A stretch of DNA of 64,000 bases from Aquibacillus kalidii. Its GTDB lineage: Bacteria > Bacillota > Bacilli > Bacillales > Amphibacillaceae. The DNA lies in assembly GCF_014280935.1 (NCBI RefSeq), contig NZ_JACLZI010000036.1:186001-250000 (forward strand), in the 5' to 3' direction. Shown one piece after another: positions 1 to 7,791 of the stretch; positions within the stretch are counted from its first letter, which is position 1, and every line of letters starts with the position of its first letter. Position numbers and translations under genes: made by a program. The notes under the pieces were generated by a model. It saw only the letters and a list, made by a program, of their open reading frames with translations, was not told where the DNA came from and made no database searches.

Positions 1-1436
1 TTGCCTTCAGGTAATAGATGAAGGTTTGCACGTGTTACTTCAATGTAATAACCAAATACCTTGTTATACCCAATCTTCAATGACTTAATATTCGTTGACT
101 CTTTCTCTTTTTTCTCTAACTCAGCAATCCACTGCTTCCCATTTCTAGACGCATATCGATACTTATCCAATGTTTCATTAAAACCATCTTTAATTAGTCC
201 ACCTTCTTTAATTGTAATCGGTGGATCTTCTACAAGACTTTTATCTAATAATTCATAAAGCCCGTCCATCGGATTTATATGTTTTCCTAATGATCGTACT
301 TGTTCGTCTGAAAACTTTTGCAACAAAGCCTTTAACTCAGGTATCTTTCCTATTGAAATCTTTAACTGATTTAAATCACGTGCATTCACATTTCCAAATG
401 CAACACGACCAGCTAGTCGTTCCAAATCATAAATAGATTTTAATACATCACGAATTTCTTCTCGTTCGAAAAATTGTTGTAAGAACCCATCAACTAAATT
501 TAATCGTTTCTCTATAAGTTGTTTCGTTAGTAGAGGTCTTTCCAACCATTTTTTTAACATTCTAGCTCCCATTGCTGTGACAGTCTTATCGAGAACCCAT
601 AGTAAACTCCCATGCTTCCCTTTTCTCATAATTGTTTCAGTTAATTCTAGATTCCGTTTTGAGTACATATCTAACGACATAAATTGTGCTAGTTCAATAA
701 TTTGTACTGGCTTTAAGTGGTCTAGAGAGCGTTTTTGTGTGATTTGCAAATACTGTAGCATTCGACCAAATGCCTGTATAAGATTTTCTTCCGATAAATG
801 CTCCACTAAGTGATGGAATTCTTCCTGAATTGTCGTATCTTCCTGATAAGAAAGGGTCACTAATAACCTCTCTTGTAAATCTGTTTGATAAGATTCATTA
901 AGATCAGACGATACAACAATCTCCTTGATTGGGCGATTAAATAACTCACTCAAAACCCCATTCCAGCTAGTCAGAGTAGCGACACTGTTTTCACCCGTTG
1001 ATAAATCGTTATATACAATTACAAAATCACCTTCAGAGAAATGACTAATGCTAGCCAAATAATTATTCTCTTTTTCTTGAAGCATTGTCCCGTCCATTAC
1101 CGTACCGGGAGTAATTAATTGCACGACTTCTCTTTTAACAACCCCTTTAGCAGTTTTAGGGTCTTCTACTTGTTCACAAATAGCAACTTTGTATCCTTTT
1201 TCCACTAAGTTTTTTATGTAGTTTTCAGCAGAGTGGTAAGGTACTCCACACATTGGGATCCGCTCTTCTGCCCCTGCATTTTTTCCTGTAAGTGTAATTT
1301 CCAATTCTCTCGATGCAACAACAGCATCATCAAAAAACATTTCATAAAAGTCCCCTAATCTAAAAAATAGAAAACAATCCTTGTAATCTGCTTTAATAGA
1401 AAGGTATTGCTGCATCATTGGTGTAAAACCTGTCAT
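1..1436 (-). CDS. mutS: DNA mismatch repair protein MutS (partial)
   Basis: MutS binds base mismatches and small loops in DNA and recruits MutL for post-replicative repair. Only the N-terminal 478 codons are present; the gene runs off the left edge, so the C-terminal ATPase is not visible. The mismatch-binding domain shows GDFYEM near residues 28-33, containing the Phe-x-Glu pair (F30, E32) that reads the mismatch, followed by MCGVPYHS and connector and lever regions typical of the family. The ATG at 1436 has a GGGGG ribosome site about 8 nt upstream. It lies downstream of cotE, as in B. subtilis (cotE-mutS-mutL), but a terminator and an apparent promoter separate the two genes. Identification is secure. 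Confidence 0.97.
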   Translation of the reverse strand, partial: MTGFTPMMQQYLSIKADYKDCFLFFRLGDFYEMFFDDAVVASRELEITLTGKNAGAEERIPMCGVPYHSAENYIKNLVEKGYKVAICEQVEDPKTAKGVVKREVVQLITPGTVMDGTMLQEKENNYLASISHFSEGDFVIVYNDLSTGENSVATLTSWNGVLSELFNRPIKEIVVSSDLNESYQTDLQERLLVTLSYQEDTTIQEEFHHLVEHLSEENLIQAFGRMLQYLQITQKRSLDHLKPVQIIELAQFMSLDMYSKRNLELTETIMRKGKHGSLLWVLDKTVTAMGARMLKKWLERPLLTKQLIEKRLNLVDGFLQQFFEREEIRDVLKSIYDLERLAGRVAFGNVNARDLNQLKISIGKIPELKALLQKFSDEQVRSLGKHINPMDGLYELLDKSLVEDPPITIKEGGLIKDGFNETLDKYRYASRNGKQWIAELEKKEKESTNIKSLKIGYNKVFGYYIEVTRANLHLLPEG

Positions 1437-1472
1437 TATAAATCCCCCAACACGTCCTAAATTTCTTGTCTT

Positions 1473-1481
1473 ATTATATCA
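1473..1481 (-). promoter_or_regulatory. candidate mutS promoter (extended -10)
   Basis: On the minus strand a perfect TATAAT (1473-1478) is preceded by TGA (1479-1481), giving an extended -10 for the housekeeping sigma factor. No good -35 is visible at 17 nt. The start would lie about 30 nt before the mutS ATG. This is motif evidence only. Confidence 0.45.
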
Positions 1482-1753
1482 TAATTTCAGTAGTCTTTTT
1501 CAGTACAAAGAATTGCCAATCTATTCTATAAATCTTTTCAATTTGGCTCCTTTTTGTTATACCAGCGTCTTCTAACTAAGAATAATCTGCTTATTTTATC
1601 AGTTCTTCAAAAAATTCCCATAGGATTGAAAAATTCTGGAGAAGCGAATTATAAAATTCATACAGATACAGCGCATCCTATATTACATCCTCACTATTAC
1701 TTAGGGGGCTTATACCTTTTGCGAAAAGTGTCAATGAGACAAAATCTTAACAG

Positions 1754-1782
1754 AAAAAAGGGTACAACCTACAGTTGTACCC
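1754..1782 (-). terminator. rho-independent terminator after cotE
   Basis: On the minus strand a 9-bp perfect stem (GGGTACAAC / GTTGTACCC, 5-nt loop) is followed by six T residues. It lies about 20 nt after the cotE stop codon and separates cotE from mutS. Confidence 0.9.
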
Positions 1783-1801
1783 TTATCTATCTAAAGATTG
1801 G

Positions 1802-2365
1802 TTATTCTTCTTCTACATTAGCTAAAAAGTCAGGATCAATATCTTCAAACTCATCATCTGATAATTCTAAATCCCAATCATCATCATCGCTAATCGTACC
1901 ATTTGGATCTACTTTTACACATACTTTTGTTTCTCCGATTACTTCAACTAGGAATTCACGCTCCACTTCAACTTGAACCTTGTGATCATGATTAGAGATC
2001 GTGCACTCTAAACAATTTGGCTGTTGGATAACTTTTGCAAAAACTTCTACTTCATCACCTAGCGTTTGCTCATCTTTTACTGATAGTTTAATATGGTCAC
2101 AATAATTCACACGTTCTGTAACAACCTCTGTCTTCGTGTTATCATTGTAGGAATACCAAATATTCACATCATAACTACCATTCACTTCTACAACGTCATC
2201 ACCTTTTAACTTAGCATTATATAAGTGATTTATAACCCAACACCCTAGTATGCTAGACGGTCTATGTGACGGTGTTATTGTGTTAGTATCCTGAGTAAAC
2301 TTACGCCCCTTACCAATAACTGCTTTCGTAATAATTTCTCGATATTCTTGATCAAGAAAAGACAT
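1802..2365 (-). CDS. cotE: Outer spore coat morphogenetic protein CotE
   Basis: CotE is the scaffold on which the outer layer of the spore coat assembles around the forespore. The 187-residue product contains the conserved blocks [22 protein letters not shown] and [11 protein letters not shown], and ends in the long Asp/Glu-rich tail characteristic of CotE (B. subtilis about 181 aa). I chose the ATG at 2365 because GAGGAGG lies 8 nt upstream; an in-frame ATG at 2398 would add 11 Lys/Gly-rich residues without a good ribosome site. It is flanked by terminators and so is probably monocistronic. Family knowledge says it is expressed in the mother cell under sigma-E and sigma-K. Confidence 0.97.
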   Translation of the reverse strand: MSFLDQEYREIITKAVIGKGRKFTQDTNTITPSHRPSSILGCWVINHLYNAKLKGDDVVEVNGSYDVNIWYSYNDNTKTEVVTERVNYCDHIKLSVKDEQTLGDEVEVFAKVIQQPNCLECTISNHDHKVQVEVEREFLVEVIGETKVCVKVDPNGTISDDDDWDLELSDDEFEDIDPDFLANVEEE

Positions 2366-2395
2366 AGAACTAAAACCTCCTCTTTTTTTCATTGT

Positions 2396-2423
2396 CATAT
2401 TATGCAGGCTACCTACCTAAAGT
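2396..2423 (-). promoter_or_regulatory. candidate sigma-K-type promoter of cotE
   Basis: On the minus strand CATAATATG (2396-2404) matches the sigma-K -10 pattern CATAnnnTA with one mismatch, and AC (2422-2423) lies 17 nt upstream. The start would fall just before the cotE ribosome site. Late mother-cell expression of cotE is known in B. subtilis; the assignment here is inference from a weak motif. Confidence 0.35.
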
Positions 2424-2550
2424 GCATAACGATTTACTGCGCTAGAAAAAAGTAGACCAGCAAAGGTTTCTAATTCATCCTATGCAAAAGCCTATGAATG
2501 TGTACGAATATCACAGAAAGTTTTTTAAAGTCTTCTTTAAATCCATAAGA

Positions 2551-2582
2551 AAAGCCCTGACTGAATCACAGTCAGAGCTTTT
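2551..2582 (-). terminator. terminator after ricA
   Basis: A long inverted repeat (AGCTCTGACTG / CAGTCAGGGCT on the minus strand) with a 5-nt loop follows ricA by about 10 nt. The trailing sequence is TTTCTTAT, so the T run is imperfect. The stem is nearly symmetrical and could act on both strands. Confidence 0.75.
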
Positions 2583-2593
2583 CTTATACATTA

Positions 2594-3016
2594 TTAATGA
2601 CAGGATCCGCTACTTGCCTTAGAACCAGTTTCTCCAGCAAGTACGTCTCCTTCTGTTGATCGGATTACTTCATTTGTAATCTCTCTTGCTATCGTGTTTG
2701 TAACAAGTTGAAGGATATCATTTATTACAACCTGTGAATCCTTAAATTCCTGTACGATTGGAATAGAATCAATTTCTTCTTGTAAGCGATCAATTTCAGC
2801 TTCCACTTTTTTCAATGCTTCTTGTTTTCCATAAGCTTGAAAGTTAACAGCTTGTTTTTGCAATGCCTTAATTTTTTTAATCATAAGTTGAACTTTTTGG
2901 TTCTCATTCAACTTAGCTTCTAGTTGCTTGAAGCGATCGATTTCTTCGATATTTGCCATCATACTAGCCAATTTATGCGCTTCTTCTATAACCTGTTTAC
3001 GAGTATATTCCGCCAT
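2594..3016 (-). CDS. ricA: RicA (YmcA), RNase Y specificity factor
   Basis: RicA forms the RicA-RicF-RicT (YmcA-YlbF-YaaT) complex, which in B. subtilis partners RNase Y in mRNA maturation and affects sporulation, competence and biofilm formation. The 140-residue protein is almost entirely helical (Com_YlbF family) with heptad-like stretches over residues 15-90, and has a short Gly/Ser-rich tail with a single Cys next to the C-terminus. It starts one nucleotide after the miaB stop codon and its ribosome site GAGGTG lies inside the end of miaB, so the two are translationally linked. A terminator follows. The RNase Y gene lies about 5 kb away in the same window. Confidence 0.93.
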   Translation of the reverse strand: MAEYTRKQVIEEAHKLASMMANIEEIDRFKQLEAKLNENQKVQLMIKKIKALQKQAVNFQAYGKQEALKKVEAEIDRLQEEIDSIPIVQEFKDSQVVINDILQLVTNTIAREITNEVIRSTEGDVLAGETGSKASSGSCH

Positions 3017-3017
3017 T

Positions 3018-4595
3018 TTATTTCACCTCAACTGCTTCTTCAACTAATTCTCCATCAAGAGACCATGTTTTTGCTTCCGTAACTTTAACTTCAACAATTT
3101 TGCCAATTACTGACTTAGGAGCTCTGAAATTAACTAATTTATTTCTTTCTGTGTATCCAGAAAGAACATCTGGATTTTTCTTGCTTTCTCCTTCAACAAG
3201 CACTTTAACAATCTGTCCTTCATATTTCTTCATTGCCTCTTTAGATTGTTTATTAACTAGTGCATTCAGGCGTTGTAATCGTTCTTTCTTCACTTCCATT
3301 GGCACATTATCTTCCCATCTAGCAGAAGGAGTACCTTCTCTTGGAGAGTAGATATAGGTATATGCGCTCTCAAATCCTACTTCTTCCATTAATGTCATTG
3401 TTTCTTCAAATTGTTCATCCGTTTCATTTGGGAAACCAACAATAATATCAGTTGTTAAAGTTGCATTTGGCATTGCTTTACGAATTTTAGCTACAAGATT
3501 TAAATATTCTTCACGTGTATATCTTCTTGCCATCACACGAAGAACCTCCGAACTCCCTGACTGAACCGGCAGGTGAATATGATCTAACAGATTACCACCC
3601 TTAGCAAGCACTTCTATTAAATGATCATCAAAGTCTCTCGGATGAGATGTGGTAAAGCGGACACGAGGGATGTCAATTTTGTTGATTTCCTCCATCAATT
3701 GACCAAGACCATACTCGAACTCCAAATCTTTCCCATAAGCATTTACGTTCTGACCCAGTAAGGTAACTTCCTTGTAGCCTTGTGCAGCTAACTGGCGGAC
3801 TTCTTGAATAATATCCTCTGGCAAGCGACTACGTTCTTTGCCTCGTGTATATGGTACTATACAATACGTACAGAACTTGTCACAGCCATACATAATATTT
3901 ACCCAACCTTTTATTTTACCTTTACGAACTTTAGGAAGGTTCTCGATGATATCTCCCTCTTTAGACCAAACTTCAACAACCATCTCTTTCCCAAACATTG
4001 CTTCTTGAATGAGACTCGGTAGTCGATGAATATTATGAGTACCAAAGATCATATCGATAAATGGATGTTTCTTAAGGATACGATTTACAACAGATTCTTC
4101 TTGGGACATGCACCCACATACTCCAAGAATTAAGTCCGGTTTTTCTAGTTTTAATGGTTTTAAATGACCAATTTCCCCAAATACCTTGTTTTCTGCATTT
4201 TCACGGATTGCACAAGTATTTAATAGGATTATATCTGCTTCATTCGTATCATCAGTAGATTGGTAACCCATATCCGTTAATATACCTGCCATCACTTCTG
4301 TATCATGCTCATTCATTTGACAGCCATAGGTTCTGATCAAGAATTTCTTACCTTGTCCAATCTGTTTCATTTCTTGCGAGATAGCAAAGTCATAATGGAT
4401 GTCTACATCTTTTTTTAGTCGTTTCTTAGCTTTCTTTAGATTAGGTGGTTGATAGGTTGCTTGAAAATACTTACTTATCATCTCATCTGAATCTATTTGT
4501 TTGATACGTTCTAAGTTCGAATCCTGGTCGGATTTTATGTCCGATGGATCTACTTGTTTTATTTGGTTAGCTTGTTTTCGTTGTTGCTCATTCAT
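3018..4595 (-). CDS. miaB: tRNA-2-methylthio-N6-isopentenyladenosine synthase MiaB
   Basis: MiaB is a radical-SAM methylthiotransferase that adds the 2-methylthio group to isopentenyl-A37 of tRNAs reading U-starting codons. The 525-residue protein has an unusual polar N-terminal extension of about 80 residues shared by Bacillus MiaB. After it come the UPF0004 cysteines (about C92, C128, C162), the radical-SAM CxxxCxxC (about C238, C242, C245, in [10 protein letters not shown]) and a C-terminal TRAM domain. Of several in-frame starts I chose the ATG at 4595, with AAAGGAG 10 nt upstream, which also matches the B. subtilis N-terminus (MNE). It is co-transcribed with ricA. Confidence 0.96.
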   Translation of the reverse strand: MNEQQRKQANQIKQVDPSDIKSDQDSNLERIKQIDSDEMISKYFQATYQPPNLKKAKKRLKKDVDIHYDFAISQEMKQIGQGKKFLIRTYGCQMNEHDTEVMAGILTDMGYQSTDDTNEADIILLNTCAIRENAENKVFGEIGHLKPLKLEKPDLILGVCGCMSQEESVVNRILKKHPFIDMIFGTHNIHRLPSLIQEAMFGKEMVVEVWSKEGDIIENLPKVRKGKIKGWVNIMYGCDKFCTYCIVPYTRGKERSRLPEDIIQEVRQLAAQGYKEVTLLGQNVNAYGKDLEFEYGLGQLMEEINKIDIPRVRFTTSHPRDFDDHLIEVLAKGGNLLDHIHLPVQSGSSEVLRVMARRYTREEYLNLVAKIRKAMPNATLTTDIIVGFPNETDEQFEETMTLMEEVGFESAYTYIYSPREGTPSARWEDNVPMEVKKERLQRLNALVNKQSKEAMKKYEGQIVKVLVEGESKKNPDVLSGYTERNKLVNFRAPKSVIGKIVEVKVTEAKTWSLDGELVEEAVEVK

Positions 4596-4655
4596 TGTGA
4601 ATAAAGCTCCTTTCATCGTTACCAAAAGAGTAAATTGGTTTGTCCCAATTTAATC

Positions 4656-4664
4656 ATTATACCA
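4656..4664 (-). promoter_or_regulatory. candidate miaB promoter (extended -10)
   Basis: On the minus strand TGGTATAAT gives an extended -10 about 55 nt before the miaB start; the -35 is poor. The leader then contains a small AAATTGG / CCAATTT hairpin at 4632-4651. Confidence 0.45.
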
Positions 4665-4740
4665 AGGAATACATACAAAAATAAAGTTTTTCTCTATTAT
4701 TATATGTCATAAGAAGTTTAAACACAAAAACAATTACAAC

Positions 4741-5670
4741 TTATTTACTGATTCTAGGAAACTTGTCTATAAAATTTTGATAACTGATTTTCTTTACTTG
4801 CTCTTCGGTTAGTTCATTTATTTGTAAATTAGTCAATAATGATCGATAATCCAAATAATCATATAAGCCATCCACAAACTTATCTGTTCCATCAAAGTCA
4901 GAACCAAAACCTAAACAATTTATGGCTCCCTTATCTATGAAATAATCGACATGGTTTATAACATCCTGAATATTTGCATCCTCAAAATCTGTTAAGAAAT
5001 AAGGTACAAAAGTAATTCCCATCCATCCATCACGTTGAATTAGTGCTTCTATTTGTTTGTCATCTAAATTTCTTCTGTGAGACGCAATTGATTTTGCGTT
5101 TGAATGGGAGGCCATGGGGAATTTTGCTAATCTCATAACGTCAAAAAAGCCTTGATAGGATAAGTGCGAAACATCAGTCCAAATGTTTTCCTTATTAAGC
5201 AACTCTACTACTTCTTCTCCAAAACTACTGAGACCTGCTCCACGAGGCTCTCCAACACCATCCGCGACTGCATTGGCTTGATTCCAAGTAAGTCCAACAG
5301 CCCTTACTCCTAAACGAATTAAGGTTTTTAATTTATTAATATCGTTCCCAATAGAATGACATCCTTCTAGTGTTAAAATAGCACCACGTTCATTTTCTTT
5401 TAATGACAACAAATCATTTCGATTTGAAATAAATTTAATATCATCATAGGGATCGACAACTTGCTCAAAAAAGATAGTTATCATTTCTAATGCTGCATCA
5501 AATTGCGATTCTGCTGGTACATCATCTGGTATAAAAATGGCAAAGCATTGTACTTTGACTGGACTGTTGATCCACTTCACATAATTTACTTGCAATTCTT
5601 CACTTGAATGGAAAGATATTTTCTTCTCCCAAAGTTTTAATAACGCATCACAGTGTGCATCAATCACCAT
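4741..5670 (-). CDS. Membrane-dipeptidase-type M19 peptidase
   Basis: This is a zinc-dependent dipeptidase of the renal dipeptidase/M19 family (309 aa). The first metal-binding pair is seen in IDAHCD (H6, D8); further family signs are LTLEGC, WTDVSHLS, ASHSNA and GFGSDFDG. Despite the family name there is no signal peptide, so a cytosolic dipeptidase is likely; the natural substrate cannot be read from sequence. The ATG at 5670 has GGAGG 7-8 nt upstream; an upstream in-frame start at 5685 lacks this. It stands between the spoVS-side repeats and miaB. In other Bacillaceae, from memory, a dipeptidase and oxoacid:ferredoxin oxidoreductase genes sit here. Confidence 0.9.
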   Translation of the reverse strand: MVIDAHCDALLKLWEKKISFHSSEELQVNYVKWINSPVKVQCFAIFIPDDVPAESQFDAALEMITIFFEQVVDPYDDIKFISNRNDLLSLKENERGAILTLEGCHSIGNDINKLKTLIRLGVRAVGLTWNQANAVADGVGEPRGAGLSSFGEEVVELLNKENIWTDVSHLSYQGFFDVMRLAKFPMASHSNAKSIASHRRNLDDKQIEALIQRDGWMGITFVPYFLTDFEDANIQDVINHVDYFIDKGAINCLGFGSDFDGTDKFVDGLYDYLDYRSLLTNLQINELTEEQVKKISYQNFIDKFPRISK

Positions 5671-5778
5671 ATTCCCAACCTCCACAAATCAATTTTTGGT
5701 CAATTCATTATTATATAATGATAGTTCCTAATGACGAAATTCCCATAGAAAGCGAAGTAACTTTTTAGTTGCTGCTAC

Positions 5779-5974
5779 GGAAATTCACTTCGCTTTCCGT
5801 GGGCTCGCGCTGAGCCTCCTCGGTCGCAAAAGTGCGTGCACCTGCGTCTTCTAGTAACGCTTCGAAGCAGGCTTCCTCGGTGCAAGGGAGCAAAGATGGT
5901 TACTCAAGTGGCCCCCTCACTCCCTGTGGGGTCTCAACGGCTTCGCTTTCCCACAGGAGTCTACGTGAATTTCC
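5779..5974 (+). repeat. Short interspersed repeat, copy 1
   Basis: This 196-bp element is bounded by a perfect 10-bp inverted repeat (GGAAATTCAC / GTGAATTTCC). Inside the left arm comes CGCTTTCCGTGGGC and CCTCCTCGG; before the right arm come CCCACAGG and GGAGTCT. It is visibly GC-richer than its surroundings. The same internal blocks occur in opposite orientation in the element at 6154-6323. It resembles the non-coding intergenic repeats common in Bacillaceae genomes (inference). No target-site duplication is obvious. Confidence 0.75.
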
Positions 5975-6153
5975 TCCGCTCAGAGCATATGAATGTAATT
6001 TCACGTACTATTATGCTTAATTCAATCCATTTTTCTACGATAGGTAGTCAGAGCAAAAAATAACAATATAATAGTTGATACTTGTTTTGGAATTAAGAAT
6101 CATATGATAACTAGTCATTACTGTTCTTAGCGTTAGAAATCTATCATAGTGTA

Positions 6154-6323
6154 GGCAGAATACGGAGACTCCTCGAAAATATAACCCGATTTTCTTCGTG
6201 CGATGTATCGCTTCCATAGCATTCCTTGTCCTGTGGGAACAGCACGAGTCCGAAGATCCCGGAAGAGCGTTCTTTGCTCTGAGGAAGCTGAAGCCATGCC
6301 CACGGAAAGCGGAGTATTCTGCC
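6154..6323 (-). repeat. Short interspersed repeat, copy 2 (inverted)
   Basis: This 170-bp element is bounded by a perfect 10-bp inverted repeat (GGCAGAATAC / GTATTCTGCC). Read on the minus strand it starts with CCGCTTTCCGTGGGC and CTTCCTC and ends with GGAGTCTCC, matching copy 1, which lies in the opposite direction 180 bp away. The outer arms differ in sequence from copy 1 although the inner blocks are conserved. Confidence 0.75.
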
Positions 6324-6455
6324 GGAACGAGTTTAAGCACACATCCAAAGGTTCAAATAAGTTACTAGTGATTTTCTCTCCACTATGAAGTCAAACAAAC
6401 TACTCTTTGAAAACGTTTTTTATTAGCTCTTTTTTTACTATTTAGACACTTAATC

Positions 6456-6487
6456 AAAAAAAACCTGCTTGCTGGCAAGCAAACAGG
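6456..6487 (-). terminator. terminator after spoVS
   Basis: On the minus strand a 10-bp stem (CCTGTTTGCT / AGCAAGCAGG, one G-U pair) with loop TGCC is followed by eight T residues. It is placed 25 nt after the spoVS stop codon. Confidence 0.93.
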
Positions 6488-6511
6488 AAAATATGAATCT
6501 ATTACCAAGTA

Positions 6512-6772
6512 CTATCTTGGTTCTACAATTAGTTTAATAGCTGTTCGTTCCTCATTATCAATCATAATATCCGTAAAAGCTGGAATACAAATTAAGTCAA
6601 CTCCACTTGGGGCAACAAATCCTCGTGCAATTGCTACTGCTTTAACGGCCTGATTTAACGCACCAGCGCCGATCGCCTGAATTTCTGCTGAGCCACGTTC
6701 TCTTAGCACATTCGCAAGTGCTCCTGCTACTGAGTTGGGATTCGATTTAGCTGAAACTTTTAATATGTCCAT
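6512..6772 (-). CDS. spoVS: Stage V sporulation protein S
   Basis: SpoVS is a small, highly conserved Alba-like protein needed for normal spore coat and cortex development in B. subtilis; its biochemical role is not settled. The 86-residue product is full length and shows the family blocks LKVSAKSNPNSVAGALA, GAGALNQAVKA and the Arg-containing C-terminus. The ATG at 6772 is preceded by AGGAGG about 8 nt upstream. It has its own terminator and a sigma-H-like promoter, so it is probably expressed separately from ymdB, which lies 107 nt upstream. Confidence 0.97.
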   Translation of the reverse strand: MDILKVSAKSNPNSVAGALANVLRERGSAEIQAIGAGALNQAVKAVAIARGFVAPSGVDLICIPAFTDIMIDNEERTAIKLIVEPR

Positions 6773-6818
6773 TCCTAGTACCTCCTTGGTTTACTAAAAG
6801 TATTTCCACTTTTACTAT

Positions 6819-6846
6819 ATTCTTGTAATTGATAGATATTCCCTTT
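6819..6846 (-). promoter_or_regulatory. candidate sigma-H promoter of spoVS
   Basis: On the minus strand AAAGGGAAT (6838-6846) matches the sigma-H -35 pattern RnAGGAwww with one mismatch. After a 12-nt spacer, CAAGAAT (6819-6825) matches the -10 core GAAT. B. subtilis spoVS is known to be sigma-H dependent. The start would be about 40 nt before the ATG. Confidence 0.5.
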
Positions 6847-6879
6847 TATTATGAATCAATTTTTCAAATAATTCAAATA

Positions 6880-7677
6880 TCAACCAAAGAATGGATGATC
6901 GTCGTTTATCATAATTCGTTCGACACTTTTTGCAACTCCTGTATCCTTATTTATATCTACTAGAAATCCATTTAATTGTGTTCTTCCTTCTTTGGCAACC
7001 TCAAACCTGACTGGTAAATTAGTTAAAAACTTTTTAATAACAGCTTCTCGATCTGTACCAAGAATTCCATCATATGGGCCTGTCATTCCCACTTCTGTAA
7101 TATAAGCACTTCCTTTTGGTAAAATACGTTCATCAGCAGTTTGTGTATGTGTGTGTGTACCAACAACAGCACTTACTCTTCCATCTAAGTACCATCCTAG
7201 CGCTTGTTTCTCACTCGTTGCTTCTGCATGAAAGTCCACAAAAATGATATTTGTTCTTTTCTTAGCTTCTTCAATTAACTCATCAGCTTTACGAAATGGA
7301 TCATCAGAAGGTGGCATAAACGTTCTTCCTTGGAGGTTAATAACAGCTATTTCAACGCCGTTTGATTTAACAAAGGTAAGTCCTTTACCCGGAGTTCCTT
7401 CAGGAAAATTAGCTGGTCTTATCATATTTTTAGCATCATCTATAAATTCAAAAATCTCTTTTTTATCCCAAGTATGGTTGCCCATTGTAATAACTTGAGC
7501 ACCCCATTCTAATAGTTGTTTATAGATTTTTTCGGTTATCCCTTTGCCCGCAGCTGCATTTTCTCCATTAATTATCGTTATATGCGGCTGATACTTTTGT
7601 TTTAATTTAGATAGATAGTTCTGAACCATATCTCTACCAGGAGATCCTACTACATCTCCAATAAATAAAATCTTCAT
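6880..7677 (-). CDS. ymdB: YmdB metallophosphoesterase
   Basis: YmdB is a calcineurin-like phosphodiesterase reported in B. subtilis to hydrolyse 2',3'-cyclic nucleotides and to influence biofilm and motility cell fates. The 265-residue protein has the metal-site motifs FIGDVVG (D8), NGENA, MGNHTWD, FHAEAT and GTHTHTQT, covering the whole length of the family (about 264 aa). The ATG at 7677 was chosen over an upstream in-frame start at 7743 because the protein then begins MKILFIGD like its homologues and GGAAGG lies upstream. It follows rny, though a terminator lies between the two. Confidence 0.95.
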   Translation of the reverse strand: MKILFIGDVVGSPGRDMVQNYLSKLKQKYQPHITIINGENAAAGKGITEKIYKQLLEWGAQVITMGNHTWDKKEIFEFIDDAKNMIRPANFPEGTPGKGLTFVKSNGVEIAVINLQGRTFMPPSDDPFRKADELIEEAKKRTNIIFVDFHAEATSEKQALGWYLDGRVSAVVGTHTHTQTADERILPKGSAYITEVGMTGPYDGILGTDREAVIKKFLTNLPVRFEVAKEGRTQLNGFLVDINKDTGVAKSVERIMINDDHPFFG

Positions 7678-7761
7678 ATAATTCGCTTTCCTTCCTATTG
7701 ATGAAATTAGCTTCAGTTTCACATATAAATGGTTAAAAGTCAAAAATACCTATTCATTCGT

Positions 7762-7791
7762 AAAAAAATAAAGCGACCAAGTGGCCGCTTT
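7762..7791 (-). terminator. terminator after rny
   Basis: On the minus strand AAAGCGGCC / GGTCGCTTT with loop ACTT is followed by ATTTTTTT. The hairpin overlaps the rny stop codon. Because ymdB follows closely, some readthrough is likely needed unless ymdB has its own promoter. Confidence 0.85.

Larger units (their letters stand above)
1437..1801. other. cotE-mutS intergenic region
   Basis: This 365-bp gap holds the cotE terminator (1754-1782) and a candidate mutS promoter (1473-1481). Between them I see no convincing gene on either strand. A 25-codon minus-strand frame exists but has only a weak, distant ribosome site. Confidence 0.6.
5671..6511. other. spoVS-dipeptidase intergenic region with repeats
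   Basis: This 841-bp region lacks a convincing gene. It carries two GC-richer repeats (5779-5974 and 6154-6323) and the spoVS terminator (6456-6487). The reading frames inside the repeats have no ribosome site and read through inverted repeats, so I do not call them. Around 5710-5719 the palindrome ATTATATAAT could supply a -10 for the dipeptidase gene. Confidence 0.7.

Noticed and set aside
1554-1976. 140-codon plus-strand frame covering the end of cotE
   Set aside because: It overlaps the acidic tail of cotE antisense and crosses the cotE terminator; no ribosome site or family resemblance.
5832-6348. Short reading frames on both strands inside the two repeats
   Set aside because: No ribosome sites, frames run through inverted-repeat DNA, and both strands are open by composition.
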